Origin: Astragalus membranaceus
Lineage: Eukaryota; Streptophyta; Magnoliopsida; Fabales; Fabaceae
NCBI GenBank assembly: GCA_039519185.1
Contig: CM076851.1
Location: 97,585,531-97,649,530 of the forward strand
DNA: 64,000 nt
Reading direction: 5' to 3'
Below are positions 13,555-24,001 of this stretch, in pieces; the first letter of the stretch is position 1; the number at the start of each line of letters is the position of its first letter. The position numbers and the translations under genes were made by a program. Under the pieces are notes generated by a model. That model was not told where the DNA came from. It worked only from the letters and a program-made list of their open reading frames with translations, and did no database searches.

Positions 13555-14346
13555 AATTCTAAGTAGATACCTGTCGGGGAATAGTCGTTTGGTTGTGGGT
13601 AATAATTTCCTTCAAAAATTTCATTACATAATACCCACAATCATTGCTATTGGGTTGTTTTGGACACTACAAAACAAAAGATTAGTTAATTGTTAAATTT
13701 AATTTAATACATTTTTTTACAAAATAATGTAATTAAATATATAAGAGCATTGATTACAAACTTACATCTATTGGTATCCATTTGGTCATTGATTGCTCCA
13801 ATCCCCAATATGTTTTCAAACAACTGAACACATTGTTATATAACTATATTATTCGAAATACATATGTATATAAGTAAAACTAAGAAATATGCAGAGGGAT
13901 CGAATACACACACCTATTAAATGTCTCGATCAACTCGGGGTAGTTGTTGAAATGAGCATGCAATGAATCAATGAAGTACACCGTATCTTTCTTAGCATTT
14001 ATTGCTAACAACAACCAATGTTGCCTACAAAATAAAATTTTGAATAAGTAATTGACTAGTATTTAAAAAATGCATGTTATATAAGAATAGATTAAATCTC
14101 TCACCGTAAGAGACACGGTGCCAAAAACATGGTATCAAAGCTTGTACTTTGAGCTTCCCAGAAGCGTTGAGTGATATAATTTTTAACCTCTGTCTTGTTT
14201 TGTTCCACAAGCGTCTCATAATTACGCAGCTTCGGAGACATTTCACGCAGGTGTGTATTATCCGGACACAAGAACACAAATCTGTGTCTGTTCCGAAGGG
14301 ACCAAAATGTCCTCGTACAAGTACCTATAGTTAGAGATATATACAA
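13555..14346 (-). pseudogene. Ulp1-like (peptidase C48) domain of CACTA second gene
   Basis: Minus-strand exons spell out a SUMO-protease-type catalytic domain. An exon at about 14105-14346 ends in FDTMFLAP at a GTGAGAG donor. An exon at about 13918-14028 contains QHWLLLAINAKKDTVYFIDS, giving the catalytic His (HWLLL) and Asp (FIDS). An exon at about 13560-13675 contains CPKQPNSNDCGYYVMKF, giving the oxyanion Gln and catalytic Cys (DCG). All four catalytic residues of the family are present. A Pro-rich linker (14480-14700) joins it to the upstream Transposase_24-like region. It may be the C-terminal end of the element's second protein. Whether the whole reading frame is intact through splicing I cannot tell, hence the cautious type. 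Confidence 0.75.
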
Positions 14347-14470
14347 ATTAAATTAACGAAATAATAAAAAAAATTCAATGATGTCAAATAATAAATTACA
14401 TACGTACCTGACATATGCTCTAATAGAAGTACTGTTTGCCCACTTCAATTTACATACATCATCGATATCC

Positions 14471-15923
14471 TCACGTGTGGTCATCCATCTCTAATTGAAG
14501 CGGGGTTGCCTCAGTCATCCTGAATTCCGTGTGCATTTCGGCATAACCAATCATCTTATAATCATTAATGGAAGAGGCGGAGGGCTGAGACTGGGACACA
14601 ATTGGAGAAGGGGAGGGCCGAGTCACTTTTGGAGGAGGGGAGGGTTGAGTCACTTTTGGAGGAGGGGCGGGGTTGAGAATTTTGTGTAGAAGGGCCGGAC
14701 CGAGACACTTTCTTGCTAGTAGATTTTGCCTTGCCAACACTTTTGCCCCTAGATTTTGCATTTTGGCGTACCTATATATTAAAAAAATAATTACTTAGTT
14801 AACACACAATATATGACAAAAAATAATAATTAGTTACAAACATCTTGTCACTTACAACGACAAGGTGTGTTGGCCATGCCACAAAGGTACCAACTGCATC
14901 TTGCACAATCAGTAATAATTAATCCCTTATATATTGTAAAAAAAACAATTAATACCTTAGTTGACGGAATGGTGCAGCTATCTCATGCGCTATTTGTGGC
15001 AGGGGATGGTACCGCAGGCGCCGAAACCAACCCATATTGCAGTTTGAAATCACTAAGTTCAGCCCTTAGACCTTCATACAATAGTCGCAACTCTCTACTT
15101 TGTTGACAATCATGATGCTCATCATGAGTTTGCTTCTTTGGTCCAAGGTAGTGGGTTGGATTAACGCCAAATCCACAACCCCTTGTACGACCCGAGTATT
15201 CTTCCCTTTCCAAGGCACGAGAAAGGATTTCCTTTTCAGAGCAATCAGTGATCTCTCCCTGTGACACAGACTGTGATATGGTTTCCTAATTCACAAACAA
15301 AAGTATAATAAAATTATTATACATTACAAAGATCTTAAAAGTTTTAAAAGTTTTGGAAATACTTACAATTCTGAGTCACCTCCTTAGTTTTGGGATCCAC
15401 AATCTCCCCATCCTTGTTTTGTCGGGCTTCCACCCACAAAACATGCCGCTCAATACTTTCTTTAGTACGATCTTTCCCACTCTCTTCCAACTATATTTAA
15501 ATTTACCAAATGTTAAGAAATTATAAATCAAAAGATTCATTAAACAAAAAGAAATCAAGCTTATGGTGTCTTACCAATCTTTCTTCAATAATTTGATATC
15601 CACTAGCACCGCCTCTATAAGGGTACTCACAACCAGAAGCTCTCTCTCGATTCTCTTGACTTGCTTTCTATTTAGAGAGATAAGTATACATTAATGCACA
15701 ATATATAATTGTCAAATATATTTTAAGTTATAACTTAATAGATTATAGTACTAACCAAGAATTCTGGATCTTCGGTGTGTTTCCTAACAAATATACCCCA
15801 TTCCCCCTTTATAATAAATCCACTATATAGTGGTGGAGGCTCCCATCTGATATTTCCACTATTATCTCTCAGCCATTTATTTGTTAGACTAGTCCTGAAA
15901 TTCCAATGTAACTTTCCAGCCAT
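14471..15923 (-). pseudogene. CACTA second protein, Transposase_24-like region
   Basis: At 15735-15923 the minus strand reads WNFRTSLTNKWL...EPPPLYSGFIIKGEWGIFVR, the start of the plant Transposase_24 type protein. It ends at a GTTAGT donor. Further exons give the helical region at about 15580-15670 and ESIERHVLWVEARQNKDGEI (about 15370-15500). Another at 14983-15267 carries the hallmark ILSRALEREEYSGRTRG block and then a KYLGP-like motif. 14471-14761 is a proline/serine-rich linker leading to the Ulp1 domain. This protein is usually the second, DNA-binding gene of CACTA elements. Its N-terminus abuts the truncated TNP2, so the start has probably been lost to the same deletion. Confidence 0.65.
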
Positions 15924-15924
15924 G

Positions 15925-16926
15925 GAGGTAAGTTATAGATTGCCAAAATCACGGGCCATGTACTGTGGGAGCTACTTTAAATACCGTGCAGGTTAAATCC
16001 ATCAGCAGAGAATGCAAGTCGTAAGTTTCTTGGATCCACCCCGAAATCAGGATAATCAATATCAATTTTTTCCATTGCGGAGAATCCGTCGGGTGTCGTA
16101 GCATGCCGTCTTTAATCCTTTCATCCTCGTGCCATGTCAAGTGTTTTGCATCTTCTGAACTACGGTACATGCGCCTAAATCGAGGAATTATGGGATAATA
16201 CCACAACACCTTTTCTGGAGCAGATTCTTTCTTTTTATACCGCGATGCATTACATTTAGGACACGACTTTAACAATGCATGTTCATTCCGAAATAAAATG
16301 CAATCATTGGGACAAGCGTGTATCTTCTCATAGTTCAAGCCAATGGACCCTAACATTTGTTTTGCATCATACGTCCGAGAAGGGAGCACATTATCCTTCG
16401 GCAACATTTCTTTCAATAGTGCGAGTAATTCCGTAAAGCTCTTGTCCGTCCATCCGTGGCAAGTTTTCAAGTTATACAACTTTATCAGAGCCAATAATTT
16501 TGTGAATTCAGTACAACCCGAATACAACGGTGTCTCTGCATCCGTTATCAACTTCTCAAACATTTGAGGACAGTCATTAAGATCGTCTTCAACAGCCTTT
16601 GTCATCTCTTCAAATTGATCCCCATCAAATGTAGGTCTTTCGGTGACAACCAGCGCACATCTCTCACTACTCTTACCCATATTTGAAGATTCACCTCTTT
16701 CCTCACCATGCATTGTCCAACAAGTGTAACTTTGATCAATTCCGTAACCCTTTAAATGTCCTTCCAACTCCTCTGCATTAACTGATTTTACATAGCAACA
16801 ACTTAAACAAGGACATTTGATATCACTAGAAGTCCCTAAACGTTCAGCAACACATTTCACAAAATAATCCACTCCATCGACATATTCCTTAGACAGACGA
16901 TTGGCAGTCATCCACTTTCTATCCAT
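15925..16926 (-). pseudogene. TNP2-like CACTA transposase, N-terminal fragment
   Basis: A 325-codon frame starts DRKWM, the transposase-associated domain signature. It has a zinc-type CPCLSCCY cluster at about residues 38-45, then the conserved block CHGWTDKSFTELLALLKEML (about 170). The next conserved blocks are CPNDCILFRNE and CPKCNASRYK (about 215-240). Family proteins are 700-1000 residues. Here the frame breaks at about residue 300: the expected DPRNLRLA...ADGFN block is in another frame, followed by WPVILAIYNLPPW at about 15920-15960, after which the sequence jumps into the second gene. The acidic catalytic residues are lost. It cannot supply transposase activity. Confidence 0.85.
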
Positions 16927-17802
16927 AATTTTCCAATATTTATAATAAAATCCTGATAAGAGAACTTAAACCTATTACAGGTGAAAAACACACAACATAC
17001 AATTTTTTTGAAGCTAAGACATTCAACTATTTTCAACTAAAGAAATCAAAGACTTTGATGTCTTCCATATTTCCATTCTTCATATAATAAATACAACAAA
17101 ACAACAAAAGTACCTGAACAAGTGGAAGCAACAATGTACTCGAACGAAGTAGAACGAACAGTTGAACCAGGACGAACTCGAACAATGAACGCGAAGCTCC
17201 GGCAAAACAAACTTGCAAAACCTAACAAACAATTCGCATATTCGAAAAAAGGAAAATTGTAATGAATAGAATAACTAATAACCAAGACACCTAATTGAAG
17301 ATATTTTCTAAACAAATTTTATTATTGAGAAAAGTGTTAAACAATTACAAACTAGCAGCACCTACTCTAACCAGCAATTTTAACAGATAATAACCCTAAA
17401 TGAACACGAAACCCTAACTCAACAAACAAAGGATGAACCCCAAATCAACAATTTTAATAGATATCTTGCAACAATAATAACCACAAATTAACACGAAGGC
17501 AGAAATAAAATAATAATAACTCAACAAACAAGGAAGCAACGGATGAACAGGGGTAGTAAAATAAAATGTGTACCAGAGAAATGACGAAGGCAGAAAACAC
17601 GCGAACTGAGGCAGCAAACACGAACACATGCAGCAAACACGTGGAAGCAACAACACGAACTGAGTGAAAGCGGTGCTACAGCAACACAAACACGGGAAGG
17701 AGAAGCGTGAGAATGGCGTCAATGGCTGGGGGGTTTTCGAACGAGATTTGGGGGGTTTGGAGAGAGATGATGGAAGCAGGAACAAAATGGTGAGAGGGAC
17801 GA

Positions 17803-17810
<8 letters not shown>

Positions 17811-17875
<65 letters not shown>

Positions 17876-18110
17876 GTGAGTGAGAGGGACGGAGTGAGAG
17901 GGACGGAGTAAGAGGGACGAAGTGAGAGAGAGAGAGAGAGAGAGAGTACGTGAGTGAGAGGGACAGAGTGAGAGGGACGAAGTGAGAGAGAGAGAGAGAG
18001 AGTACGTGAGTGAGAGGGACGGAGTGAGAGGGACGAAGTGAGAGAGAGAGAAAGAGAGTACGTGAGTGAGAGGGACGGAGTGAGAAGGACGAAGTGAGAG
18101 AGCTGAAAGT
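17811..18110. repeat. (GA)n microsatellite and GTGAGAGGGACGRAGTGAGAG minisatellite
   Basis: A pure (AG) tract of about 60 bases at 17812-17871 is followed by repeated blocks of TACGTGAGTGAGAGGGACGG with intervening GA runs to about 18100. It lies in the 5' untranslated part of the CACTA element and explains the long low-complexity Ser-Leu frames seen here, which I do not consider genes. Confidence 0.95.
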
Positions 18111-18187
18111 GAGAGAGACAGGGAAAGAGGAAAATGAAATGTTGAGGGCGAGGGAATGTGAGGAAATGAAAAAAAAAAAAAATAGTA

Positions 18188-18510
18188 ATAGGCAGCGCTT
18201 TTGTAAAAATTGCTGCCCATCGCCCAATTTCGTTCTCCTTCAGCGCTTCATTAAAAAAGCGATGCCCATCGCCCATCCTCGTTCTACTATAGGCAGCGCT
18301 TGATAAAAAGCGCTGCCCATCGCCCATTCTCGTTCAAGTGCTGCCCATCGCCCATCCTCGTTCTCCTATAGGCAGTGCTTGATAAAAAGCGTTGGCCATC
18401 GCCTCAGCGCATTTTAACCAAAAGCAGCGCTTAAAGCAGGAGCGCTGCCCATTCCCTGCGCGTTTTAAGCAAAAGCAGCACTTATAACAAGAGCGCTGCC
18501 CAATAGGGCA
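18188..18510. repeat. Right subterminal repeats of the CACTA element
   Basis: About seven copies of GGCAGCGCTT(N)AAGCGCTGCCCATCGCC and relatives, the counterpart of the left subterminal block. The trailing CATCGCCCAT(C/T)CTCGTTCT spacer is also repeated at roughly 50-base intervals. Confidence 0.85.
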
Positions 18511-18541
18511 CATTTTTTTCTTAAGATCTAGCGTAGTGAAT

Positions 18542-18683
18542 ATCTTTTCGGGAAGCTGGAGAAAAACAACGACGTGAAATTCTTATCCCCCTCGTTAGAC
18601 CTACTAGGTCTCGAAGCTATATCCACTGTCTTCTTTCCCTTCCAAGTTTTATTTAATCTATCAAGAAAGCTCCGACATTCCAT
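18542..18683 (-). pseudogene. LINE ORF1 amino-terminal fragment upstream of the CACTA insertion
   Basis: From an ATG at 18683 the minus strand is open up to the CACTA insertion. It encodes MECRSFLDRLNKTWKGKK and then RSNEGDKNFTSLFFSSFP. FTS(F/L)FF(S/T)(N/S)FP is the start of the RRM domain of plant LINE ORF1-like proteins. Codons continue across the CACTA target duplication into 12634, which supports a nested insertion. The remainder of the RRM is absent. Confidence 0.7.
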
Positions 18684-18690
18684 TCTACTT

Positions 18691-19586
18691 GGATGAAATT
18701 ATGAAGGGAATTTTATAATAGAATCATTAAATCTTTAAAATTTAAAAGTCTTTGAATGGAATTCCTCTCGGAAATATTGTCTACTAGTTGGAAAAATTTG
18801 TTTAAAAAGGTGAGGGTAAAATTTCTCCACACCCCACGAATTTTCGATATCAAAACTCTAGCATCAGCTGTTAAAAAAAAGAGAACTAGCATCCTGTCAA
18901 AAAAAAAATAAAACTCTAGTATAATGGTTTCACAATAGTAGTTGGTTTCTGTTCTGTACCGTACCTCTGGACTGGTATCCGATACTAGATACCAAGCCCG
19001 ATCCGAGGTAGTTGGTAGTCGCGTTCCTGGTCAGTCCGAAATGAGCTCCGATCCGGGGTGGTTGGTACCTGCAATGACACTTCGACGCTCAAGTCAGCAA
19101 GTGAGCTAATTGCAAGTTAGGTGAATGGAGAGTGTGTACCTTTAATGCTAGTATTGAATGTTTATTTATAGGTTTTGGGGATCAATGAGAACCATTGGAT
19201 CTAGGTCTTTGATCTCCACCATTGGTTAATGAATCTGCCTTTTGGTATTGGGCCTAGGAGAAAACAGCATAGAGGCCCAATCTGTAACAGTTTCAAATAA
19301 AAAATACAGTAAGCAATTCCTAGAAGTAAGTTTGAATTGTGTTAAGCTTATGCATTCTAGTCCTTAAGATGTGAAAGATAAGTTAGCAGCAATACCTAGT
19401 TGTATTGCCATGTTATGCAATGCCTCACTGTATGAAAAGAAAATATTTTTAAAACCCTTTTAAATACAAAGGTTGATTCAATTGAGTAATTAATGTAATT
19501 TCTCTAAATACAATGGTTGATGTAAACGGGAACAAGATAAAACACGGTCGGGCCGGGCTGAATGATATAGTTCTTACCAAACCCGA
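18691..19586. other. Intergenic; holds an LTR-promoter-like repeat (about 18950-19190)
   Basis: No gene is visible. The segment 18950-19190 contains GGTACCTGCAATGACACTTCGACGCTCAAGTCAG followed on the same strand by CCATTGGATCT. On the minus strand it has a CCTATAAATAAAC box. The same arrangement recurs at 21830-22070 and, inverted, at 39060-39230 (see separate finding). Confidence 0.5.
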
Positions 19587-20666
19587 TGTTGTGCGAAAAG
19601 TAGATGTGCAAGTATACACAATCGAAACAAGTAATATATTGATAAGTAAAGATCGTTCCCACGGAGATTGTTGAGTTTACTTCTATATTTAAATTAGTAA
19701 TTTAGCTAGTGAGAAAACAAGTAACAATAACAAGTTGTCAACAAGTATTGTGAGTAACATAAATGTAAATAAACAAGTAAAGAAAGCTCAAGAGTTCCCA
19801 TGGACCATGTCTGTACTCACGAATCTACTCGTTTCAGTTGATCAATCCCGAAACAAGTTTGAAAGCATTAAAATACAAGGATTGAAACACAAACATCATA
19901 ACATTATATTAACAATACTAAAGAGTCATTACAAAGCTTAAAACAATCCAACTACTAAGTGTTTAGCCCATGATGAGCATCATCAACACAATACAAACTA
20001 AAAAGCTCATATTACCGAAAATGAAAAGAAGAAGCAAGGTTGCAAAAGATGCACGTAGTGGCCTCCTTCTCATGTGACGGGTTGCTGACGCTACAGCACA
20101 GCTTCACAGCGCTGGAAATGATGATCTTCTCTTGAGAAATAAAAGCTTGAAGTGGAGGATTAATGGAGGAGAAGGGTGTCAAGTTTTTCTCTCCAAAAAT
20201 TCTCCTTATTTCGGAATCTATGTTGTGAGGAAGAAGAAGTGAGATAGATATTATCCACATCTCATAAAGTAGCTTTACAAAAAGGGCAATGATTACAATC
20301 ATCACCAACTATCAAATAAGCTTCAATTAGGAGGCGCCAAGTGTCTTATTGAATCCACTTGGAGGCTTCAATGTCAGGCTTAGAAGAAGAAGATCAGAAT
20401 GATGACTCATCAAGCAGCAAGTGGCTTCATAAATATTCAAGTGGCAACCGTCATATAGCGCTATAGCGCTTACAGCTGCAGCACTTAGTAGAAACATTAA
20501 AATACTCAAAAAAGCACCAAATGTGTCAAATGATAACAAACAAGCTCCTAACCCTTCTTTCCTCTAAATAACTAATATTTACCTAATAAAGCACGTATAT
20601 TACTTGAGAACTTGTGTTGATTTAAGTGATAAGAGCATAAATAACCTATATAAATATGAGTTATCA
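19587..20666 (-). mobile_element. Solo LTR, Athila/Ogre-like Gypsy family
   Basis: The segment begins TGTTGTGCG and ends GAGTTATCA, that is TG...CA. It is flanked by a perfect 5-bp duplication CCCGA (19582-19586 and 20667-20671). On the minus strand it starts TGATAACTCATA and ends CGCACAACA, as does the LTR at 41820-43251, which is followed by a PBS. No internal domain is present, so it is a solo LTR left by unequal recombination. At 1080 bp it is shorter than the other copy (1432 bp). Confidence 0.88.
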
Positions 20667-20671
20667 CCCGA

Positions 20672-22297
20672 CGACACATATCCCATTCCGGAAGTGCGAA
20701 GGACTCATAGAGATAAATATATAAGAACACGATGGTCAATTACAAAAAACGTTTTAAATGAAATTAAATGCATATATAAGATTTTGAAATTGAATGGATA
20801 TATGTGATATGTGATGTATTGACGATAGAAGCATGATAGGGGTCCGCAAAGGACTCACTGAGATTTTATATTTCACCCCGTCTGTCGTTGTTGATCTTTT
20901 TCAGAGTTAGCAGGGACAAAAGACATTGCAGGAAGACTCTAAGATTCAGGTTGATCTTAAAGACTTCATCTTAGATAGTTTTTAACGTTGTGTATAACAT
21001 GAGTCAGCTCGGAAAGCCCGCAACCCGCATAAGGTCGAACTTAGGCTGTAAAGTTTGAGCCCTAATTACAATCTGGGTTGTAGTTGAAGATTTCAAATAA
21101 ACCTTATAAAAATGGACAAGAAAAAATCTCAAAAAGAACTTACATTTAGGGACTTGGGGGTAAACCTAGCCTAACATGCGAAATTTTAAAAGAAAATAAT
21201 CAAAAAATAATTGATAATATACGTAAACATTATATAAATACTAATAGTACAAACTTATACTAAAAAAATTGTACTGTCTTTTTCCAATAAATAAACATTT
21301 AGGACATAGAGGGTATTTTAAATTCATGACCTATTTAGTGGCGGAGTTAACCTGTTTTTTATGCGAAGATAAATTACCGAAGTAATATTTTATAGGCAAA
21401 AGAAACTTCAATAAAAGAGAACTCAAATGCAAATAATTTATGATTTTGAGGGACTAAATGTACAAATAAAAGGTATGAGGACACGAAGTTGTCAAATTAA
21501 AAAAAATTGACGAACAAAAATTGTCAAGAGTAAAATAAATGGGCAAACTTAGTCTTTCAATAAAAGTATTGGGACAATCTATAGGTAGCCAACAATAATC
21601 CAAATAAAAAAAAACTTATTGTTATTATTTTATCTTCTTGGACTAATAAACTTTGATGAGGTAGCTAAATAATATATTATTAGAGTAGATAAATATAATA
21701 TACACCTATTTTTTGGTAGTCAAAAAGACTACCCCATTCATACATAAGGCTATGCCACTAGACCTGACATGCAAAATTTTAATATTAAATGTTCTTTACC
21801 TAGCGGTCGTCCGGGCCGGATCCAGTGACTGCTGTTGGTAGATCTCCTGACGTCCGAGTAATGCGTTGAAGTAATCTCGAGTGGGGTACCTGCGATGCTA
21901 CTCTGACGGTCAAGTCAGTATTGAGGACAATAAAGTAGTATATCAAGGAATGAGAATGTACCTAATTTTGGCAATGTATGTGAGTATTTATAGGGATCCG
22001 TGTCTGAGCCGTTGGATCGATCCGGTGAATCTGAGCCGTCAAGTCATGATAATCATAAATGGGCTGATTTGTAGTGGATATAGATCCAAGTTATTGAGCT
22101 TATTCACGTGCTATTAGTGGGACGAGCCTATTGGCACATAAAATAATCAAAAATAACGGATAATATAAATAAACATTATAAATACCAATACTACAAATTT
22201 ATACTTTAAAAATTGTACCTAGTTATTTTCCAATAACAATAAATAAAACATAACTCACGAGTCAAAAGCCAACCACATAGAGACAATGACATTTTCA
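20672..22297. other. AT-rich intergenic region with a second LTR-promoter-like repeat (about 21830-22075)
   Basis: No gene is supported. GGTACCTGCGATGCTACTCTGACGGTCAAGTCAGTA-like sequence at about 21888-21925 is followed by GTATTTATAGGGATCC and CCGTTGGATCGATCC. This matches the layout at 18950-19190 and indicates remnants of the same LTR family in the same orientation. Confidence 0.45.
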
Positions 22298-22304
22298 TAT
22301 AAAT
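22298..22304 (+). promoter_or_regulatory. Probable TATA box of the F-box gene
   Basis: TATAAAT lies 74 bases upstream of the ATG at 22378. A C/T-rich leader (CACCTCTCAGTCTCTCACAC) fills the space, typical of a short plant 5' UTR. Confidence 0.6.
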
Positions 22305-22377
22305 TTGACCAACTAATCCCACACCCAACACCCCACCCAAGCACCTCTCAGTCTCTCACACACTTTCCCTTTTTTAC

Positions 22378-23577
22378 ATGGACGATCACCGAAATTCAAC
22401 GCCAAACGCCATTGGACTCTGTCTCCTACCACAAGAACTCATCCAAAACATTTTCCTCTCTCTAGTATTACCCGAAATCATTCGTTTAAAACTCCTCAAC
22501 AAATCCTTCTTCACTATCATCTCCGATCACACCTTCGTTCGCCAGTGCAACTCTCTCTCCAACTCCACCACCTGGCTTTTCGTCTACAAAAAACGCTGGC
22601 TTCGTGACGCCGTACTTCACGCCTTCACTGATCGGAGCTCCGATCGCTGGTTCAAGATCCCCATATCGGAGCTTCTTAAACCGGTTCAATTTCACGGTGA
22701 GGACCTTTACTTCCTTGCCGCTTCAAATAACGTCTTCCTTTTTGCTTCTAATAACGTTCGTGAGGTGGTCGCCGTTAATTTGGTTGCCGTTACCGTTAAT
22801 AAGATCCCACCTTCTCCTTTGGGTCCACGTGGCACATCTTCTTGGAGGAGATCGGGGATGAAACTTGTGACCGATCCGTCCGGGTCGGGTCATTTCCGTT
22901 TCATGTTCGCGGAGTTCGTGGGAAACCGACCCGTGTTGTTCGTCTACGATTCAAAAACTGACACGTGGAGGTCAACCGAAGCTCAAGAAAAAGAGAACAG
23001 CGTTTTTTTGCCACGTGGAGGGGCACACGTCTTTCTCAGCGTTGTTCACGGACCAAGAGAAAGCGTTTTGGTTGCGACAACACCCGAGTGTGACGCGCCG
23101 GTTGTTGTACGGCCAAGATTTTATGATGCGGGAGGGATTGGTGGGGAACTAACCGTTGGATTTAGTTGGGGGAATGTGATTGATCGGTTACACGTGTACG
23201 GTGATGGGTACATGATGATTGTGAAATCGGAGGGTGAGAATAGGAATAATAGGGGGTGTATGAGGAGGTTGTTGAAGGGGGTGGAATTGTGGGGGTTGAG
23301 TTTAGACGGAAGGAAGTGGGAATTTGTTTCATCGGTTCCTGGGGAAGTGATGAGAGTGATTGAGAAGCCTTATGGAGTAATGATGGGATGTTTAGAAGAG
23401 AAAAATGGGATTATTAGGGTTGCTTTGGTGTCCAATTATGAGGGTTTTTGGGACATGTTATGGCTATCTTTTGATACCAAATGGAACCGTTGGAATTGGA
23501 TGCCATTGCCAGATTGCAAAATGAAGGGTTGGAATATGGCTGGAATAAGCTTCTCCTCTGGACTTACATTGCCATGA
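22378..23577 (+). CDS. F-box protein, intronless
   Basis: 399 residues. The N-terminal F-box spans about residues 15-60 (LPQELIQNIFLSLVLPEIIR, LLNKSF). It would bind SKP1 within an SCF ubiquitin ligase. The remaining roughly 330 residues contain recurring beta-strand blocks such as RPVLFVYDSKTDTWRSTE, VELWGLSLDGRKWEFVSSVP and MLWLSFDTKWNRWNWMPLP. These are kelch/beta-propeller-like substrate-recognition repeats of the plant F-box-associated type. The ATG is the first in frame after a TATA box and leader. There are no introns and no frame breaks. GC content is higher than in the surrounding transposons. It is the only normal host gene in the window, hemmed between a solo LTR and a large MULE. 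The substrate is unknown. Confidence 0.9.
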   Translation: MDDHRNSTPNAIGLCLLPQELIQNIFLSLVLPEIIRLKLLNKSFFTIISDHTFVRQCNSLSNSTTWLFVYKKRWLRDAVLHAFTDRSSDRWFKIPISELLKPVQFHGEDLYFLAASNNVFLFASNNVREVVAVNLVAVTVNKIPPSPLGPRGTSSWRRSGMKLVTDPSGSGHFRFMFAEFVGNRPVLFVYDSKTDTWRSTEAQEKENSVFLPRGGAHVFLSVVHGPRESVLVATTPECDAPVVVRPRFYDAGGIGGELTVGFSWGNVIDRLHVYGDGYMMIVKSEGENRNNRGCMRRLLKGVELWGLSLDGRKWEFVSSVPGEVMRVIEKPYGVMMGCLEEKNGIIRVALVSNYEGFWDMLWLSFDTKWNRWNWMPLPDCKMKGWNMAGISFSSGLTLP

Positions 23578-23992
23578 TCCAACACAGTCAAAATTTGCAA
23601 AGTTAACATTGCATCACATCGCACTCACAACTTCAATGTGTGTTCCTTGTGGAATTTATACATACGGTGTCTTTGTGGATTTTAAACGAGTATTAGCCTA
23701 TTAGGTGAACATGTATATATGTGAAAAATCTGAAGATAATGTAAATATAATAATAATATTATAATAGTGTTTATGGAATAAGTGATCAGTACATGTCCGT
23801 ATACAAGTGTAATAAAAGGCAAAGTCAAGGTTTAGCGCTTGCGAAAGCAATTATAATAGTAAGTGCTTGTATTTGTCCATAATACTAATGTTTCAATAAG
23901 AGACATGTGACATCACTTGAAATGCAACTCGTTAATATTCATATATATTATTACAACTATATACTGGACCAACCATATTCTGGGCGGCTGAT
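23578..23992 (+). other. 3' flank of the F-box gene
   Basis: AT-rich and non-coding. AATAAAAG at about 23811 is a candidate polyadenylation signal. The MULE begins only about 425 bases after the stop codon. Confidence 0.4.
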
Positions 23993-24001
23993 AATTAAAA
24001 A

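Larger units (their letters stand above)
12635..18538 (-). mobile_element. CACTA (En/Spm) DNA transposon, internally deleted, carrying a Ulp1-like domain
   Basis: The left end is CACTACAACAG at 12635. The right end is GCGTAGTG at 18538, whose complement is CACTACGC. It is flanked by a 3-bp target duplication AAT (12632-12634 and 18539-18541), the canonical CACTA signature. Both ends carry many subterminal GGGCAGCGCTT / AAGCGCTGCCC motifs. Genes are on the minus strand in the order TNP2-like transposase, Transposase_24-like protein, then a Ulp1-like domain. Outside the element the LINE ORF1 continues on both sides, so CACTA inserted into the LINE. The catalytic core of TNP2 is missing, so the copy is probably non-autonomous. 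Confidence 0.9.
384..18690 (-). mobile_element. Degenerate L1-type LINE, inflated by a tandem array and a nested CACTA element
   Basis: Read on the minus strand, pieces of one plant non-LTR retrotransposon occur in order. An ORF1-like start is at about 18683 and resumes at 12634-11900. The endonuclease tail is at about 11165 and in the array, the RT is at 2606-1350, and a zinc-binding C-terminus is at 929-630. The conserved C-terminal tail runs to about 400 and is followed by an A-rich stretch (poly-T on the plus strand, 384-394). Removing the CACTA insertion and eight extra 970-bp units leaves roughly 4.7 kb, a plausible LINE length. Target-site duplications were not identified, so the outer limits are approximate. 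Multiple frameshifts and stops mean it is dead. Confidence 0.85.

Noticed and set aside
17414..18327. Long minus-strand Ser/Leu-rich frames up to 268 codons
   Set aside because: They are produced by the (GA)n microsatellite and its flanking minisatellite; no conserved domain and all frames stay open for the same reason.
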